From positions 846 to 64,845 of the forward strand of contig DBMO01000054.1 of NCBI GenBank assembly GCA_002298995.1: a stretch of 64,000 nt of DNA, read 5' to 3'. The stretch is from Desulfarculales bacterium UBA696 (GTDB taxonomy: Bacteria > Desulfobacterota > Syntrophobacteria > Syntrophobacterales > Syntrophobacteraceae). Numbering within the stretch: the stretch's first letter is position 1; every line of letters begins with the position of its first letter. The notes beneath the pieces were generated by a model, which was given only the letters and a program-made list of their open reading frames with translations, ran no database searches and was not told where the DNA came from. Below are positions 34,863-44,096 of the stretch, piece by piece. The translations under genes and the position numbers were made by a program.

Positions 34863-37800
34863 ATGACCCAACCCGCAACCCAAATGCACAACCCCGAGAC
34901 TCCTGGGCACCCAGCAATTCCCGAAATCTCCTATCCAGGCGAATTGCCGATCACGCAGTGGCGCGATAAGATCATTGCGGCCATACGGGAGAACCAGGTA
35001 CTTGTAATCACCGGCGAGACCGGATCGGGCAAGAGCACCCAGATCCCGAAGCTCTGCATCGAGTCGGGAAGAGGCCAAAATGGGATGATCGGCATCACCC
35101 AGCCGCGAAGGATTGCCGCCATCACCCTTGCGGCGCGCGTTTCCGAAGAGCTGGGGCCGCAGGGTCCAAGGATTGTCGGTCACAAGATCCGGTTTCAGGA
35201 CCGCACCGCCCGCAGCACCCGCATCAAGTTCATGACGGACGGCATTCTGCTTGCCGAAGCCCAGAAAGACAGACTCTTCAGGGCATACGACACTATCATC
35301 GTGGACGAAGCCCACGAACGCACCCTCAATATAGATTTTCTGATCGGAATATTGCACCGCACGCTTCCCAGGCGGCCGGATTTGAAGGTCATTATCACAT
35401 CGGCAACTATTGACCCCGAAAAGTTTTCCGCTGCTTTCGGAGGCGCTCCGATAATCGAGGTTTCCGGGAGGACCTACCCGGTGGATGTCTGGCACCGGCC
35501 AATCGAGGGTCCCGAGGAAGAGGCCGAGGAAATAACATACGTCGACCAGGCCGTGTCGGCCGTTGCCGCGCTGAAAGCCGGACCCGGAAAGCGCGGCGAC
35601 ATCCTTATTTTCATGCCTACCGAGATCGATATCAGGGAGACCGTCCAGAGGCTTGACGAAAGGCGATACCTGAATACGCTGGTGCTGCCGCTTTTTGGAA
35701 GAATGGCGGCGGGCGATCAGCAGAGGATCTTTGCCCCGACCTCCGAGGACAAGATCGTGGTTGCGACAAACGTCGCAGAGACCTCGATCACCATTCCACG
35801 CATTAGATACGTTATCGACACGGGGCTTGCCAGGATAGCCCGCTACAATGCTCGATCGAGGACCCGCAGCCTTCCGATCGATCCCATTTCACAGGCTTCC
35901 GCCGACCAAAGAAAGGGCCGATGCGGGCGAGTCGAAGCCGGTATATGCATCAGGCTCTATTCGCAAGACGACTACCTCACCCGCCCTCTTTATACGCTGC
36001 CCGAGATCCAGAGGTCCAATCTTGCCGAAGTCATTTTAAGGATGCTCTACCTGCGGCTGGGCAGGGTCCAGGATTTTCCTTTCCTCGATCCGCCCTCCCC
36101 CGCCGCCATAAAGGACGGGTTCGGGGTGCTTCGCGAACTCGGGGCCGTCGACGAACATCACCACCTGAGCGCTATCGGCAAGACCATGGCTCGTCTGCCG
36201 CTCGATCCCCGCATTTCAAGGATGCTTATTGAAGCAAGACGTGAGAACTCGCTCCGGGAACTGGAAATCATTGCCGCCGCCCTCAGCCTACAGGACCCGA
36301 GGGAACGGCCGCTCGACCAGGAAACACAGGCCGACCAAGCTCACGCCAGGTTTCGCGACCCCAGGTCGGATTTCGTTTCCTTGCTGAAGATCTGGCAGGC
36401 CTGTTGGGGCGAATTGTTCGTCGCTGCTGACGGGAGTTCCCCTACACCTAAAAACACCAGCCAGGTGCGAAAGTTCTGCCGCGAAAATTTTCTATCTTAC
36501 CGGCGCATGCGCGAATGGAGGGATGTCTATGAAGAAATCCGGTCCATTCTGATTGAGCTTGGAGATTTTGAGGATAATACCGACCCAGCCTCCTACGATG
36601 CAATCCACCGCTCGATTCTCAGCGGCTACTTGAGCCAAGTCGCCGTGAGAAAGGACAAGAACATATATACTGCCGCCAAGAACCGGCAGTCGATGATATT
36701 CCCCGGTTCCGGGCTTTTTAATCGTGGAGGGCAGTGGATCGCCGCATCCGAGCTGGTGCAGACCTCGCGGCTGTTTGCGCGAACAGCCGCAAACATCGAA
36801 CCCGAGTGGATCGAGGAACTGGGGCGGCATCTTTGCAAATACGGCTGGTCCGAGCCTCACTGGGAAAAGCGGCGCGGCCAGGTCGTCGCTTTCGAAAAAG
36901 CGACACTATACGGCTTGACCATTGTCGAAAGGCGCAAGGTAAATTTCGAGCGGATCAATCCCGCGGAGGCCCGCGACATTTTTATCCGCTCGGCGCTGGT
37001 CGAGGGGGACCTCCCGGATAGATACACATTTCTGGCACACAATAGGGAGCTTACCGCAAAAATCGAGGAGCTTGAAAGCAGGACCCGTCGCCGGGATCTC
37101 CTGGTAGACGATGAGATCCTTTTCGGTTTCTACGATGCTCGAATCCCTCAGATTTGCGATTTGAGGTCTTTTGACAAGCTGATAAAGGACAGCGGTGGCG
37201 ATGATTTCCTCAAGATGAGCGAAAAGGACCTGCTTCGGTCCGAACCGGATTTCGAAGCTCTGGAGAAATTTCCAGACAGCTTCGACTATAACGGCACAAA
37301 GCTGCCGTTGCGCTACTCCTTTCATCCGGGCGAAGAAGATGACGGCGTAACCGTAATCGTACCAGTCCACGCACTTGCCGGCATCCAGCAGGAACCGTTC
37401 GAGTGGCTTGTTCCCGGCATGCTCCCGGAGAAGGTTTTATTTCTCATTAAGGGCCTGCCAAAGGGCATCCGCAAGAATTTCGTCCCGGTAAACGAGACCG
37501 CCCGCCGGGTCTGGGAGTCCCTCTCTTACGGCCCGGACGGTTTTTACGTTGAACTCAGCCGGCAAGTCCTGGACCTTACCGGTTTTCGCGTACCTCACGC
37601 GCAGTGGGATCGAGCCGAGGTGCCTCAGCACCTGCGGATGCGGTTCGAGGTCATCGGGCCCGACGGCGGCGTGCTAGCTTCCGGGCGGGAACTCGACAAA
37701 CTCAGACCATCCTCGGTAGAGCGCCACGATGATAAGCTCTGGCGCGAGGCGAGAAGGAAATGGGAGCGCGACTCAATCGATGGCGCTGATTTCGGTGAGT

Positions 37801-38681
37801 TGCCCGAAATGATCCATCTAGGCGAGGATGCTCTCGGGGTGCCGCGCTTTGCATGGCCGGGCCTTGGCGTTGAGCTCGAAAAGGTAGCCGTTCGCCTGTT
37901 CGCCGACCCGAAGAGTGCAAAAGAATCCACGCGCTCAGGCCTGATGCGCCTCTACAAGCAAATTTTCTCCCACGAGCTAAAACAGCTCGCAAAAGACTGG
38001 GCTTTCCCGGATCAACTCGCCCCGCAGGTCTTTTTCATGGGTTCTCCGAAACAGGCATCCGCCGCCCTGTATGATTATATTCTACGGGAGATTTGCGACC
38101 TGCACCTGCCGCAATCCCCGGACCGTAAGCGCCTTCTCGACAAACTGGAGAAAGTTAAAGGCAGCCTGGGGAGCCTGGGCAGGCGGATCGTCAACCAAAT
38201 CCTTGAAGTGGTGCGGGAAAGACACGAGACTATCTCAACCTTGGACAGATACCGCCGCATGGCCGGGGCAAACGGTGCCGTCGTTGAGCGACTCGCGAAA
38301 ATCTCAGCCGAGGTTCAATCGCTGGTGCCCCCGGATTTTTTGGCGCGCCGCCCAGGACGGCCAATCGATTCCCTGCCGAGGTATCTCAAAGCTCTCAGGA
38401 TCAGGGCCGAGCGTGCATACGCTTCCCCGGAAAAGGACAGGGCCAAGGAGGCGCTAGCAGCGCCGTACGCAGAAAAATTCAGGGAAATCGAGGCTGAAAC
38501 CTCATCGAGGTCCACGTCCGAGGCTCTTTCCTTCCTCAAGGAATTCGGGCAAATGATCGAGGAATTCAAAATCAGCCTTTTTGCCCCCGAGATAAAAACC
38601 CTTTTCCCTATTTCCACAAAACGTATAGAAAAGAAGATCGAGGAATGGACCACGTGGAAACCAACCCGGCCGCAATGCTGA
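34863..38681 (+). CDS. hrpA: ATP-dependent RNA helicase HrpA
   Basis: A 1272-residue DEAH-box helicase of the length usual for HrpA (about 1300). Motifs are GETGSGKSTQIPKLC (I), TQPRRIAAITLAARV (Ia), IIVDEAHERTLNIDFL (II, DEAH) and ITSATIDPEKFS (III), followed by VVATNVAETSITIPRIRYVID (V) and QRKGRCGRVEAG (VI). HA2 and OB domains follow, then the long DUF3418 C-terminal region. HrpA unwinds RNA and has been linked to stalled-ribosome rescue and mRNA processing in E. coli. The start at ATG 34863 lacks an obvious strong binding site. The 3' end overlaps the NUDIX gene by 37 bases. Confidence 0.95.
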   Translation: MTQPATQMHNPETPGHPAIPEISYPGELPITQWRDKIIAAIRENQVLVITGETGSGKSTQIPKLCIESGRGQNGMIGITQPRRIAAITLAARVSEELGPQGPRIVGHKIRFQDRTARSTRIKFMTDGILLAEAQKDRLFRAYDTIIVDEAHERTLNIDFLIGILHRTLPRRPDLKVIITSATIDPEKFSAAFGGAPIIEVSGRTYPVDVWHRPIEGPEEEAEEITYVDQAVSAVAALKAGPGKRGDILIFMPTEIDIRETVQRLDERRYLNTLVLPLFGRMAAGDQQRIFAPTSEDKIVVATNVAETSITIPRIRYVIDTGLARIARYNARSRTRSLPIDPISQASADQRKGRCGRVEAGICIRLYSQDDYLTRPLYTLPEIQRSNLAEVILRMLYLRLGRVQDFPFLDPPSPAAIKDGFGVLRELGAVDEHHHLSAIGKTMARLPLDPRISRMLIEARRENSLRELEIIAAALSLQDPRERPLDQETQADQAHARFRDPRSDFVSLLKIWQACWGELFVAADGSSPTPKNTSQVRKFCRENFLSYRRMREWRDVYEEIRSILIELGDFEDNTDPASYDAIHRSILSGYLSQVAVRKDKNIYTAAKNRQSMIFPGSGLFNRGGQWIAASELVQTSRLFARTAANIEPEWIEELGRHLCKYGWSEPHWEKRRGQVVAFEKATLYGLTIVERRKVNFERINPAEARDIFIRSALVEGDLPDRYTFLAHNRELTAKIEELESRTRRRDLLVDDEILFGFYDARIPQICDLRSFDKLIKDSGGDDFLKMSEKDLLRSEPDFEALEKFPDSFDYNGTKLPLRYSFHPGEEDDGVTVIVPVHALAGIQQEPFEWLVPGMLPEKVLFLIKGLPKGIRKNFVPVNETARRVWESLSYGPDGFYVELSRQVLDLTGFRVPHAQWDRAEVPQHLRMRFEVIGPDGGVLASGRELDKLRPSSVERHDDKLWREARRKWERDSIDGADFGELPEMIHLGEDALGVPRFAWPGLGVELEKVAVRLFADPKSAKESTRSGLMRLYKQIFSHELKQLAKDWAFPDQLAPQVFFMGSPKQASAALYDYILREICDLHLPQSPDRKRLLDKLEKVKGSLGSLGRRIVNQILEVVRERHETISTLDRYRRMAGANGAVVERLAKISAEVQSLVPPDFLARRPGRPIDSLPRYLKALRIRAERAYASPEKDRAKEALAAPYAEKFREIEAETSSRSTSEALSFLKEFGQMIEEFKISLFAPEIKTLFPISTKRIEKKIEEWTTWKPTRPQC

Positions 38682-39553
38682 GATCACTGAGCGACCCACG
38701 GGAAATGCAAAAGCATGTGGTCCGGGCGCTCTCGTCCCAGTGCGGCCTGAGCAGCCTTTTTCGCAGCTCGGACTTTCATCTTGGCGTTCACACGTCGAGC
38801 GTCCTGCTGCTGCTGGGCGAGCAGGTTACCGAGAACGGCGGTTCACCCGAGTTTTGCGTAATATTGAACAAACGCTCGAAACAGGTAAAACAGCCCGGGG
38901 ATATTTGCTGCCCCGGAGGCGGCATTGAACTCAAATCCGACACCTTGCTCTCGAAGCTCCTCGCCCTGCCCGGCCTACCTCTTTGGAAATGGCCGTGCTG
39001 GAAACACATAAGGAAGGTGCGGCCCGATGAGGCACGAGTTCTTTCCATCCTGCTTGCGACCGGGATTCGCGAGAGCTGGGAGGAAATGCATCTAAACCCT
39101 CTCGGGCTGACATTTCTCGGTCCCCTGACTTCTCAATGCCTGATCCTCTACCGCAGGGTTATACACCCGATGGTGGTCTGGGTATCCGGGCAGCAAAAAT
39201 ACACCCTCAGCTGGGAGGTCGACCGAGTTGTAACGATCCCCCTTAGGGAGCTTCTAAATCCCTATAGATACGCCGTCTACAGGGTCTACGTCCCGCCCGG
39301 CATGGAATGGCGCTTCAGGGGAAAGACGGTCGATTTCCCATGCTACATCCATACCCGCGACGGCCGGGCAGACCTGCTATGGGGTGCGACATTCAGGATA
39401 GTTACACTTTTTCTTGAACTGGCCTTCGGCTTTGTCCTTCCGGACCCTAAAAAACTGCCTCTTGCCCCGGCAAGCCTTTCGGAGGATTATATAAACGGTA
39501 GGAATAGCGCCGAACACGGGGGCATCATCAAATCAGCCCATCAGGGGCATTGA
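38645..39553 (+). CDS. NUDIX hydrolase with an internal insertion
   Basis: A 302-residue protein with a split NUDIX box. The glycine part is PGDICCPGGGIELKSD (about residues 80-95), and the RE..EE part is ATGIRESWEEMHLNPLG (about 140-156), so roughly 45 residues sit where the canonical motif has about seven. The inserted part (LPLWKWPCWKHIRKVRPDEA) is basic and Trp-rich. The upstream FCVILNKRSKQV strand and downstream VHPMVVWVSG strand fit the fold of CoA- and ADP-ribose-type pyrophosphatases, which hydrolyse nucleoside diphosphate derivatives. Substrate unknown. ATG 38645 lies inside the hrpA 3' end. A late in-frame ATG at 38675 is possible. Confidence 0.8.
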   Translation: MDHVETNPAAMLRSLSDPREMQKHVVRALSSQCGLSSLFRSSDFHLGVHTSSVLLLLGEQVTENGGSPEFCVILNKRSKQVKQPGDICCPGGGIELKSDTLLSKLLALPGLPLWKWPCWKHIRKVRPDEARVLSILLATGIRESWEEMHLNPLGLTFLGPLTSQCLILYRRVIHPMVVWVSGQQKYTLSWEVDRVVTIPLRELLNPYRYAVYRVYVPPGMEWRFRGKTVDFPCYIHTRDGRADLLWGATFRIVTLFLELAFGFVLPDPKKLPLAPASLSEDYINGRNSAEHGGIIKSAHQGH

Positions 39554-39572
39554 GGAGTCGGGAAAAATCACC

Positions 39573-39959
39573 ATGGCAAACAGGACAGCAGAAGGAGATG
39601 TGGTTCTCGTATACATGGACAATAATCCGGCCTTTTTCGCCAGGGTGGAAGAGATAACCCCTGACGTAAAGCCCGAGTGGTTTCACATAAGACTACTGGT
39701 CCTCCAGGTTCCGCTGCTCCTGGTGACGTGGATTCTTCGCGAAGGTTACTTTAACGGCGATGAATTCACCATGGGCGGCCACCCCATGCGAATAGAAAAA
39801 GTAGTGGCCCCCACCGAGGAGCAGCTCGCCTCCCAAGAAGATGCAGACCGCCCGAAAATGGAGAAGAAAGAGCCCCCAAAGCCAACCCTGGTCGAGCACA
39901 AAAAAGATAGCAACGTGATATCCATGATCGACCGTCGAAAAAAGGACCAGGAGTCTTAG
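39573..39959 (+). CDS. Conserved hypothetical protein upstream of glgA
   Basis: A 128-residue protein not recognised by name. Residues 1-75 look like a small beta-rich domain (GDVVLVYMDNNPAFFARVEEI, EWFHIRLLVLQVPLLLVTWIL, FTMGGHPMRIEKVV). The remainder is Lys/Pro/Glu-rich and disordered-looking. It starts 19 bases after the NUDIX stop and ends 6 bases before glgA, so the three are likely cotranscribed. No activity can be suggested from the sequence. Confidence 0.7.
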   Translation: MANRTAEGDVVLVYMDNNPAFFARVEEITPDVKPEWFHIRLLVLQVPLLLVTWILREGYFNGDEFTMGGHPMRIEKVVAPTEEQLASQEDADRPKMEKKEPPKPTLVEHKKDSNVISMIDRRKKDQES

Positions 39960-39965
39960 CCGAAA

Positions 39966-41453
39966 ATGCAGATTCTCTTTTGCGCCTCTGAAGTATCACC
40001 CTTTGCAAAGACCGGCGGCCTTGCCGACGTCACCGGCTCGCTGCCCGCTTCGCTCCAGAAACTTGGTTGCGATGTAAGGATATTCATGCCGCTCTACAGG
40101 GGCATGCGCAACGGCGCCGGCTCGATGGATCTGCTCGCAAGGGATATTGTCGTGCCGGTCGGCGTTCACGATTACCATGTCTACATTTGGGAGGGCCGGA
40201 CCGAAACGGGCATTCCCATCTATTTCCTTGAAAAAGACGAGTTCTACGATCGCTCGTATCTCTACGGAAGCCCTGTCCGGGGCGATTACGAAGACAACTC
40301 GGAAAGATTTATCGTCTTCAGCAGGGCCGTTCGCCAGCTCTGCATGGCACTGGACTGGTATCCTTCCATCTTTCATCTCCACGACTGGCAAGCAGGTCTC
40401 ATTGCCGCTTATTTTCAGTTGAACTGGCGCTACGACCCCAATTTTTTGCGCTCCGGGACTGTTTTCACCATCCATAATATTGCGTACCAGGGGCTTTTCC
40501 CCCCCGAGATTTTTAGCCTGACACAGCTCCCCGCTTCCGCTTTTTCCATTGCCGGACTCGAATTCTGGGGACAGTGCAGCTTTCTGAAGGCCGGGCTGGT
40601 CTACAGCGACTTTCTGACTACGGTCAGCCCGCGCTACAGCAGGGAGATACAGACCCCCGAATTCGGCTTTGGGCTCGAGGGGCTTCTCAAGGAGCGTAGG
40701 GACAGTCTGGCCGGAATTCTAAACGGCATTGATACGAAGGTATGGGACCCCGAAAACGATCCGCTTATCCCCGCCAACTACAGCTCGGAGGACCTGTCCG
40801 GCAAGAAAGTGTGCAAGTCGGTTCTCTGCAAGGACCTGGGCTTCCCGCGGGAAAGGCTTGATCGCCCTCTTCTCGGGATGATAGGCAGGCTGGCCACCCA
40901 GAAGGGCTTCGACCTGCTCGAAAAAATCCTGCCCGAGCTTATGAGCATGGACGTGAACCTTGTGATCCTAGGGACCGGGGATGCTTCAATCGAAGAAAAT
41001 CTAAAAGAGACGGCACTTCTTTTCCCGAAGCAGCTGAAAGTCCTTTTTGAATTCGACGAGAAGCTCGCACATCTCATAGAGGCCGGCTCGGATATCTTCC
41101 TGATGCCTTCGCGATACGAACCCTGCGGCTTGAACCAGATGTACAGCCTGCGATACTGCACAATACCGGTCGTACACGCAACCGGCGGGCTGGACGACTC
41201 TGTTATCGACGTTATCAAAGATCCGGATTCCGGGACTGGCTTCAAGTTCTACAAATACGACCCGCAAGCTTTTCTCGATGCAGTGGAATCAGCCATCCAC
41301 ATGTTTGGCGATAAGGACAAATGGGTGGAAATCCAGAAGCGGGCCATGGCCCAGGATTTCTCGTGGGACCGCTCGGCGCGAGAATTCATCAGGGTCTACG
41401 AGAAAACCACCGCCAAAAGGAGGATAGGCGTGGGCCGGAGAGCGGACCTGTAG
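39966..41453 (+). CDS. glgA: Glycogen synthase (ADP-glucose)
   Basis: A 495-residue GT5 glycosyltransferase. It begins MQILFCASEVSPFAKTGGLADV with the KTGGL ADP-glucose motif. It also has the HLHDWQAGLIAAYF and TVHNIAYQG-type block (here FTIHNIAYQGLFPPEIF), LEGLLKERRDSLAGILNGID and IGRLATQKGFDLL. The C-terminal catalytic PSRYEPCGLNQMYSLRYCTIPVVHATGGLDDSV holds the glutamate that serves in retaining transfer. It extends alpha-1,4-glucan from ADP-glucose. Length and both domains are complete. Branching enzyme and glgC are not nearby. Confidence 0.95.
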   Translation: MQILFCASEVSPFAKTGGLADVTGSLPASLQKLGCDVRIFMPLYRGMRNGAGSMDLLARDIVVPVGVHDYHVYIWEGRTETGIPIYFLEKDEFYDRSYLYGSPVRGDYEDNSERFIVFSRAVRQLCMALDWYPSIFHLHDWQAGLIAAYFQLNWRYDPNFLRSGTVFTIHNIAYQGLFPPEIFSLTQLPASAFSIAGLEFWGQCSFLKAGLVYSDFLTTVSPRYSREIQTPEFGFGLEGLLKERRDSLAGILNGIDTKVWDPENDPLIPANYSSEDLSGKKVCKSVLCKDLGFPRERLDRPLLGMIGRLATQKGFDLLEKILPELMSMDVNLVILGTGDASIEENLKETALLFPKQLKVLFEFDEKLAHLIEAGSDIFLMPSRYEPCGLNQMYSLRYCTIPVVHATGGLDDSVIDVIKDPDSGTGFKFYKYDPQAFLDAVESAIHMFGDKDKWVEIQKRAMAQDFSWDRSAREFIRVYEKTTAKRRIGVGRRADL

Positions 41454-41607
41454 TGGGTTGCGGGTTGGGAGATAAGGAGGATGGGCACACGTTTAGATGC
41501 TGTTCCGAATAAAACGTGTTATTCATTCCGCAAAGTTCTAAAAAATCGTCATCCCCGCGGCGTCTTTGGCTGGAATCCGGCGTCTTTAAACCGTCTTTAT
41601 TGGGAAC

Positions 41608-41630
41608 TCGGCAAGCTGGAAAGCCTGTCC
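41608..41630. repeat. Degenerate REP-like hairpin copy
   Basis: GGCAAGCTGGAAAGCCTGTCC in the glgA-selD gap resembles the palindromes at 42768 and 59598 (CAGRCTGGRARGYCTG core) but pairs imperfectly. Confidence 0.35.
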
Positions 41631-41646
41631 ACAACGGTGTCCCCGA

Positions 41647-42693
41647 TTAATTCAACTCTATAAAACCCTCACTTGGGCCTTCCACCGAGCCGACCACGGC
41701 AGCATACTTCACTCCCGAATCCCTTAGCTCCCTTACCACTAGCTCTGCCGAATCGGAGGGTACCGATGCGAAAAGGCCTCCCGAGGTCTGGGCGTCGGCG
41801 AGAATGTCGAGCATTACGGGATCTACCGAGTCGGATTTTCTGACCTTATCGGCGCAGAAATTGCGGTTCGCATAGGTTCCGCCCGGCACCATCCCGAGCG
41901 AGACGAGTGCGGGAATTCCAGGCAGCACGGGTATGCTTCGGACGTCAAGCTTCAGTGTCACTTTGCTGCCCAGGGCCATCTCAAGCCCGTGGCCAAGCAG
42001 GCCAAACCCTGTAATGTCGGTGCAGCCATGAACGGTATGGCGCATGAGGACCTCGGCGGCACTCCGGTTGAGTTCTGCCATGATCTCGGTCCCAAGCTTC
42101 GCCGCTTCCTGTGTAGCTACGCCCCCCTTTATGGCGGTTGCAAGTATTCCGGTCCCGAGCGGCTTGGTCAAAATGAGGCTGTCGCCGGGACGCGCCCCGG
42201 AGTTGAGCCATATTTTTTTGGGGTGAGCAAAACCAGTTACAGACAGGCCGTATTTTAGCTCCATGTCGTCGACGCTGTGGCCCCCCGCGAGCGCTACCCC
42301 GGCTTCGTGGATTTTTTGGATCCCGCCGGCCAGTATGGCGCGCAGGATGTTCTTGTCCATCTGCTTTATCGGGAAGCAGGCGATATTCATGGCGGTAATC
42401 GGACGCCCGCCCATCGCATAGACGTCGCTAAGGGCATTTGCGGCGGCAATTCGCCCGAAATCGAAGGGGTCGTTTACAATCGGGGTGAAGAAGTCGACCG
42501 TCTGGATGAGCGCAAGGTCGTCGGAAATCCTGTATACACCGGCATCCTCGGACAACTCTCGCCCCGCGATCAGATTCGGGTCGGTTTCCGCCGGAAGCCC
42601 GAGCAGCAGTTCAGCCAGGTCCCCTGGACTGATTTTGGAAGCTCAGCCGGCCGAGCGCGCTGCTTGTGAAAGCTCTATCGGTTTTTTGTCCAT
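41647..42693 (-). CDS. selD: Selenide, water dikinase, itself a selenoprotein (Sec at residue 17)
   Basis: A 348-residue SelD if the in-frame TGA at 42643-42645 is read as selenocysteine. The stretch before and after is continuous with the family: MDKKPIELSQAARSAG, then Sec17, ASKISPGDLAELL. Position 17 is the catalytic Cys17 of E. coli SelD. The remainder holds RISDDLALIQTVDFFTPIV, FGRIAAANALSDVYAMGG, GGHSVDDMELKYGLSVTG and TDITGFGLLGHGLEMA. SelD makes selenophosphate from selenide and ATP, the donor for Sec-tRNA and selenouridine. Plain ORF callers would start it at 42555 and lose the active site. ATG 42693 has GGAA 6 bases upstream; ATG 42711 is an alternative. A hairpin just after the TGA supports recoding. 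Confidence 0.93.
42611..42632 (-). promoter_or_regulatory. Predicted bacterial SECIS hairpin of selD
   Basis: Starting ten bases after the UGA, TCAG-T-CCAGG pairs with CCTGG-CTGA around a GGA loop, giving nine base pairs and one bulged U. A bulged U and a small G-containing loop at this distance are the features SelB needs in the E. coli fdhF SECIS. Confidence 0.75.
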
Positions 42694-42716
42694 TTGCGGT
42701 TCCGTAAACATGATGT

Positions 42717-42738
42717 GGGGCAAGCTTTTCAGCTTGCC
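42717..42738. repeat. Hairpin upstream of selD
   Basis: GGCAAGC and GCTTGCC (7 bp) flank a TTTTCA loop, immediately upstream of the selD start. Possibly a REP unit or, on the reverse strand, part of the selD leader. Confidence 0.45.
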
Positions 42739-42767
42739 TCAGCCCCATTAATCAAGAGCCAGAGCGA

Positions 42768-42783
42768 CAGGCTGGAAGGCCTG
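42768..42783. repeat. REP-like palindrome copy
   Basis: CAGGCTGGAAGGCCTG, with flanks GA...CGCCAC, matches the copy at 59598 in plan and in most positions (CAGRCTGGRARGYCTGC then SGCMC). It lies between selD and the sigma-factor terminator. Confidence 0.5.
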
Positions 42784-42804
42784 CGCCACAAATTTTGGTG
42801 GAAT

Positions 42805-42833
42805 TGAAAAGGCGCGCCGGGCGCGCCTTTTCA
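42805..42833 (-). terminator. Rho-independent terminator of the sigma-factor gene
   Basis: A perfect 13-base inverted repeat, TGAAAAGGCGCGC (42805-42817) with its complement at 42821-42833, closes on a 3-base loop 34 bases past the sigma-factor stop. The arms end in A/T runs on both sides. Confidence 0.88.
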
Positions 42834-42866
42834 GCAACAATCAACAAACGACGGACCGTATCCGTT

Positions 42867-43850
42867 CTAGATTTCTATCATGCTCTCCTGGAGCAGCTCT
42901 ATATCGGCTATTTCCTCTTCCAGGTATGCCTTGAGCTTCTTTTTCAAGCGGCTTTCGATCTGACGGACCCGCTCGCGGCTGATTCCGAACTTATCGCCGA
43001 TCTCCTGGAGCGTCATAGGGTCTTCGGTCAGGAGCCGTTTATCGAAAATGACGGCCTCCTTGCCCCTTAGCTGTTCCTTGAAGAGCATCAGCTTGTCATG
43101 GAGGATAGCCTTGGCTTCCCGATCCGCTATCTGGTCGTCGACGGGAAGATCGTCTGAAGGCAGAAACGATTTGTGGGTATCTTCGGAATCTTCCTTTAAC
43201 GGGCTGTCCAGGGAAATTTCCCAACTGTTGAGCCTCTGGTCCATTTCGACGATTTCGGATTCCTTGACGTCGAGCCTGTGGCTGAGCAGTTTGGCTGAGG
43301 CTTCGATGCCCTGGGCTTCCAGCCGCTCCTTTTCCTTGCGAAGATTGAAGAACAGCTTCCGCTGGGCCTGGGTGGTGCCGATCTTTACCAGCTTCCAGTT
43401 ATCCATTATAAATTTGATTATATAGGCTTTGATCCAGAATGAGGCGTAATAGGAGAATTTATATCCCCGGTAAGGATCGAACTTTTTCACAGCCTGCATG
43501 AGCCCGACATTTCCCTCCTGGATGAGGTCCATCAGGTTTTGCATCCAGTAGCGCTGAAAATCCATGGCTATTTTAACGACAAGCCTCAGGTTGGCAGTTA
43601 TCAGCTTATAGGCGGACTCGACGTCTCCCTTTTCCCGATAGCGGATCGCCAAATCCATTTCTTCTTCCCTGCTGAGAAGCGGGTATCGCTTTATCTCGTC
43701 AAGGTAGAGGCGAAAAGGATCAAACGAAACGGGTTGATGCCCGTCACGCACAGGGGTGCTCTCCGGCTTTTTGGCTTTCGCTTCCTTGGCTCCGGCCGAA
43801 GTTTCACGGGCGACATTCGAAACGTTTTTTAATTTCGTATTCTTAATCAT
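42867..43850 (-). CDS. rpoH: Sigma-32-type RNA polymerase sigma factor
   Basis: A 327-residue group 3-like sigma-70 factor. After a Lys/Ala-rich N-terminus it has FDPFRLYLDEIKRYPLLSREEEMDLA (region 1.2), then ANLRLVVKIAMDFQRYWMQNLMDLIQEGNVGLMQAVKKFDP (regions 2.1-2.2). The -10-recognition part is GYKFSYYASFWIKAYIIKFIMDNW. Region 4 ends MTLQEIGDKFGISRERVRQIESRLKKKLKAYL. Lack of region 1.1 and the large non-conserved domain, plus this wording, fit RpoH and related deltaproteobacterial SigB/SigC-type factors controlling heat shock. Which promoters it serves is not predictable here. ATG 43850 begins the recognisable product; an in-frame extension to 43916 is not conserved. Confidence 0.88.
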   Translation of the reverse strand: MIKNTKLKNVSNVARETSAGAKEAKAKKPESTPVRDGHQPVSFDPFRLYLDEIKRYPLLSREEEMDLAIRYREKGDVESAYKLITANLRLVVKIAMDFQRYWMQNLMDLIQEGNVGLMQAVKKFDPYRGYKFSYYASFWIKAYIIKFIMDNWKLVKIGTTQAQRKLFFNLRKEKERLEAQGIEASAKLLSHRLDVKESEIVEMDQRLNSWEISLDSPLKEDSEDTHKSFLPSDDLPVDDQIADREAKAILHDKLMLFKEQLRGKEAVIFDKRLLTEDPMTLQEIGDKFGISRERVRQIESRLKKKLKAYLEEEIADIELLQESMIEI

Positions 43851-43932
43851 TGAGATAAGATCCCGTGTGAAAGGCAACAACGCCCCCGCGGGGGAATTCC
43901 CGTCCTGGAGCGGCATTGAGCATATCTATAGC

Positions 43933-43961
43933 ATATTAGTACACGCACAGGGACAAAACAA
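43933..43961 (-). promoter_or_regulatory. Predicted promoter of the sigma-factor gene
   Basis: On the reverse strand TTGTTT (43956-43961) and TAATAT (43933-43938) are 17 bases apart, 83 bases upstream of ATG 43850. Confidence 0.4.
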
Positions 43962-44096
43962 GGTGCAAACGTAAGAACACAAAAGGTCGCGAAATCAACT
44001 GCGGATTTTCCCAGGGGACCCTTGATTTTCAAACATGCTTTTATTATAAGGGCCTTCTGAATAAACGAGAAGGGACCATGGCCACATAACCAAAAC

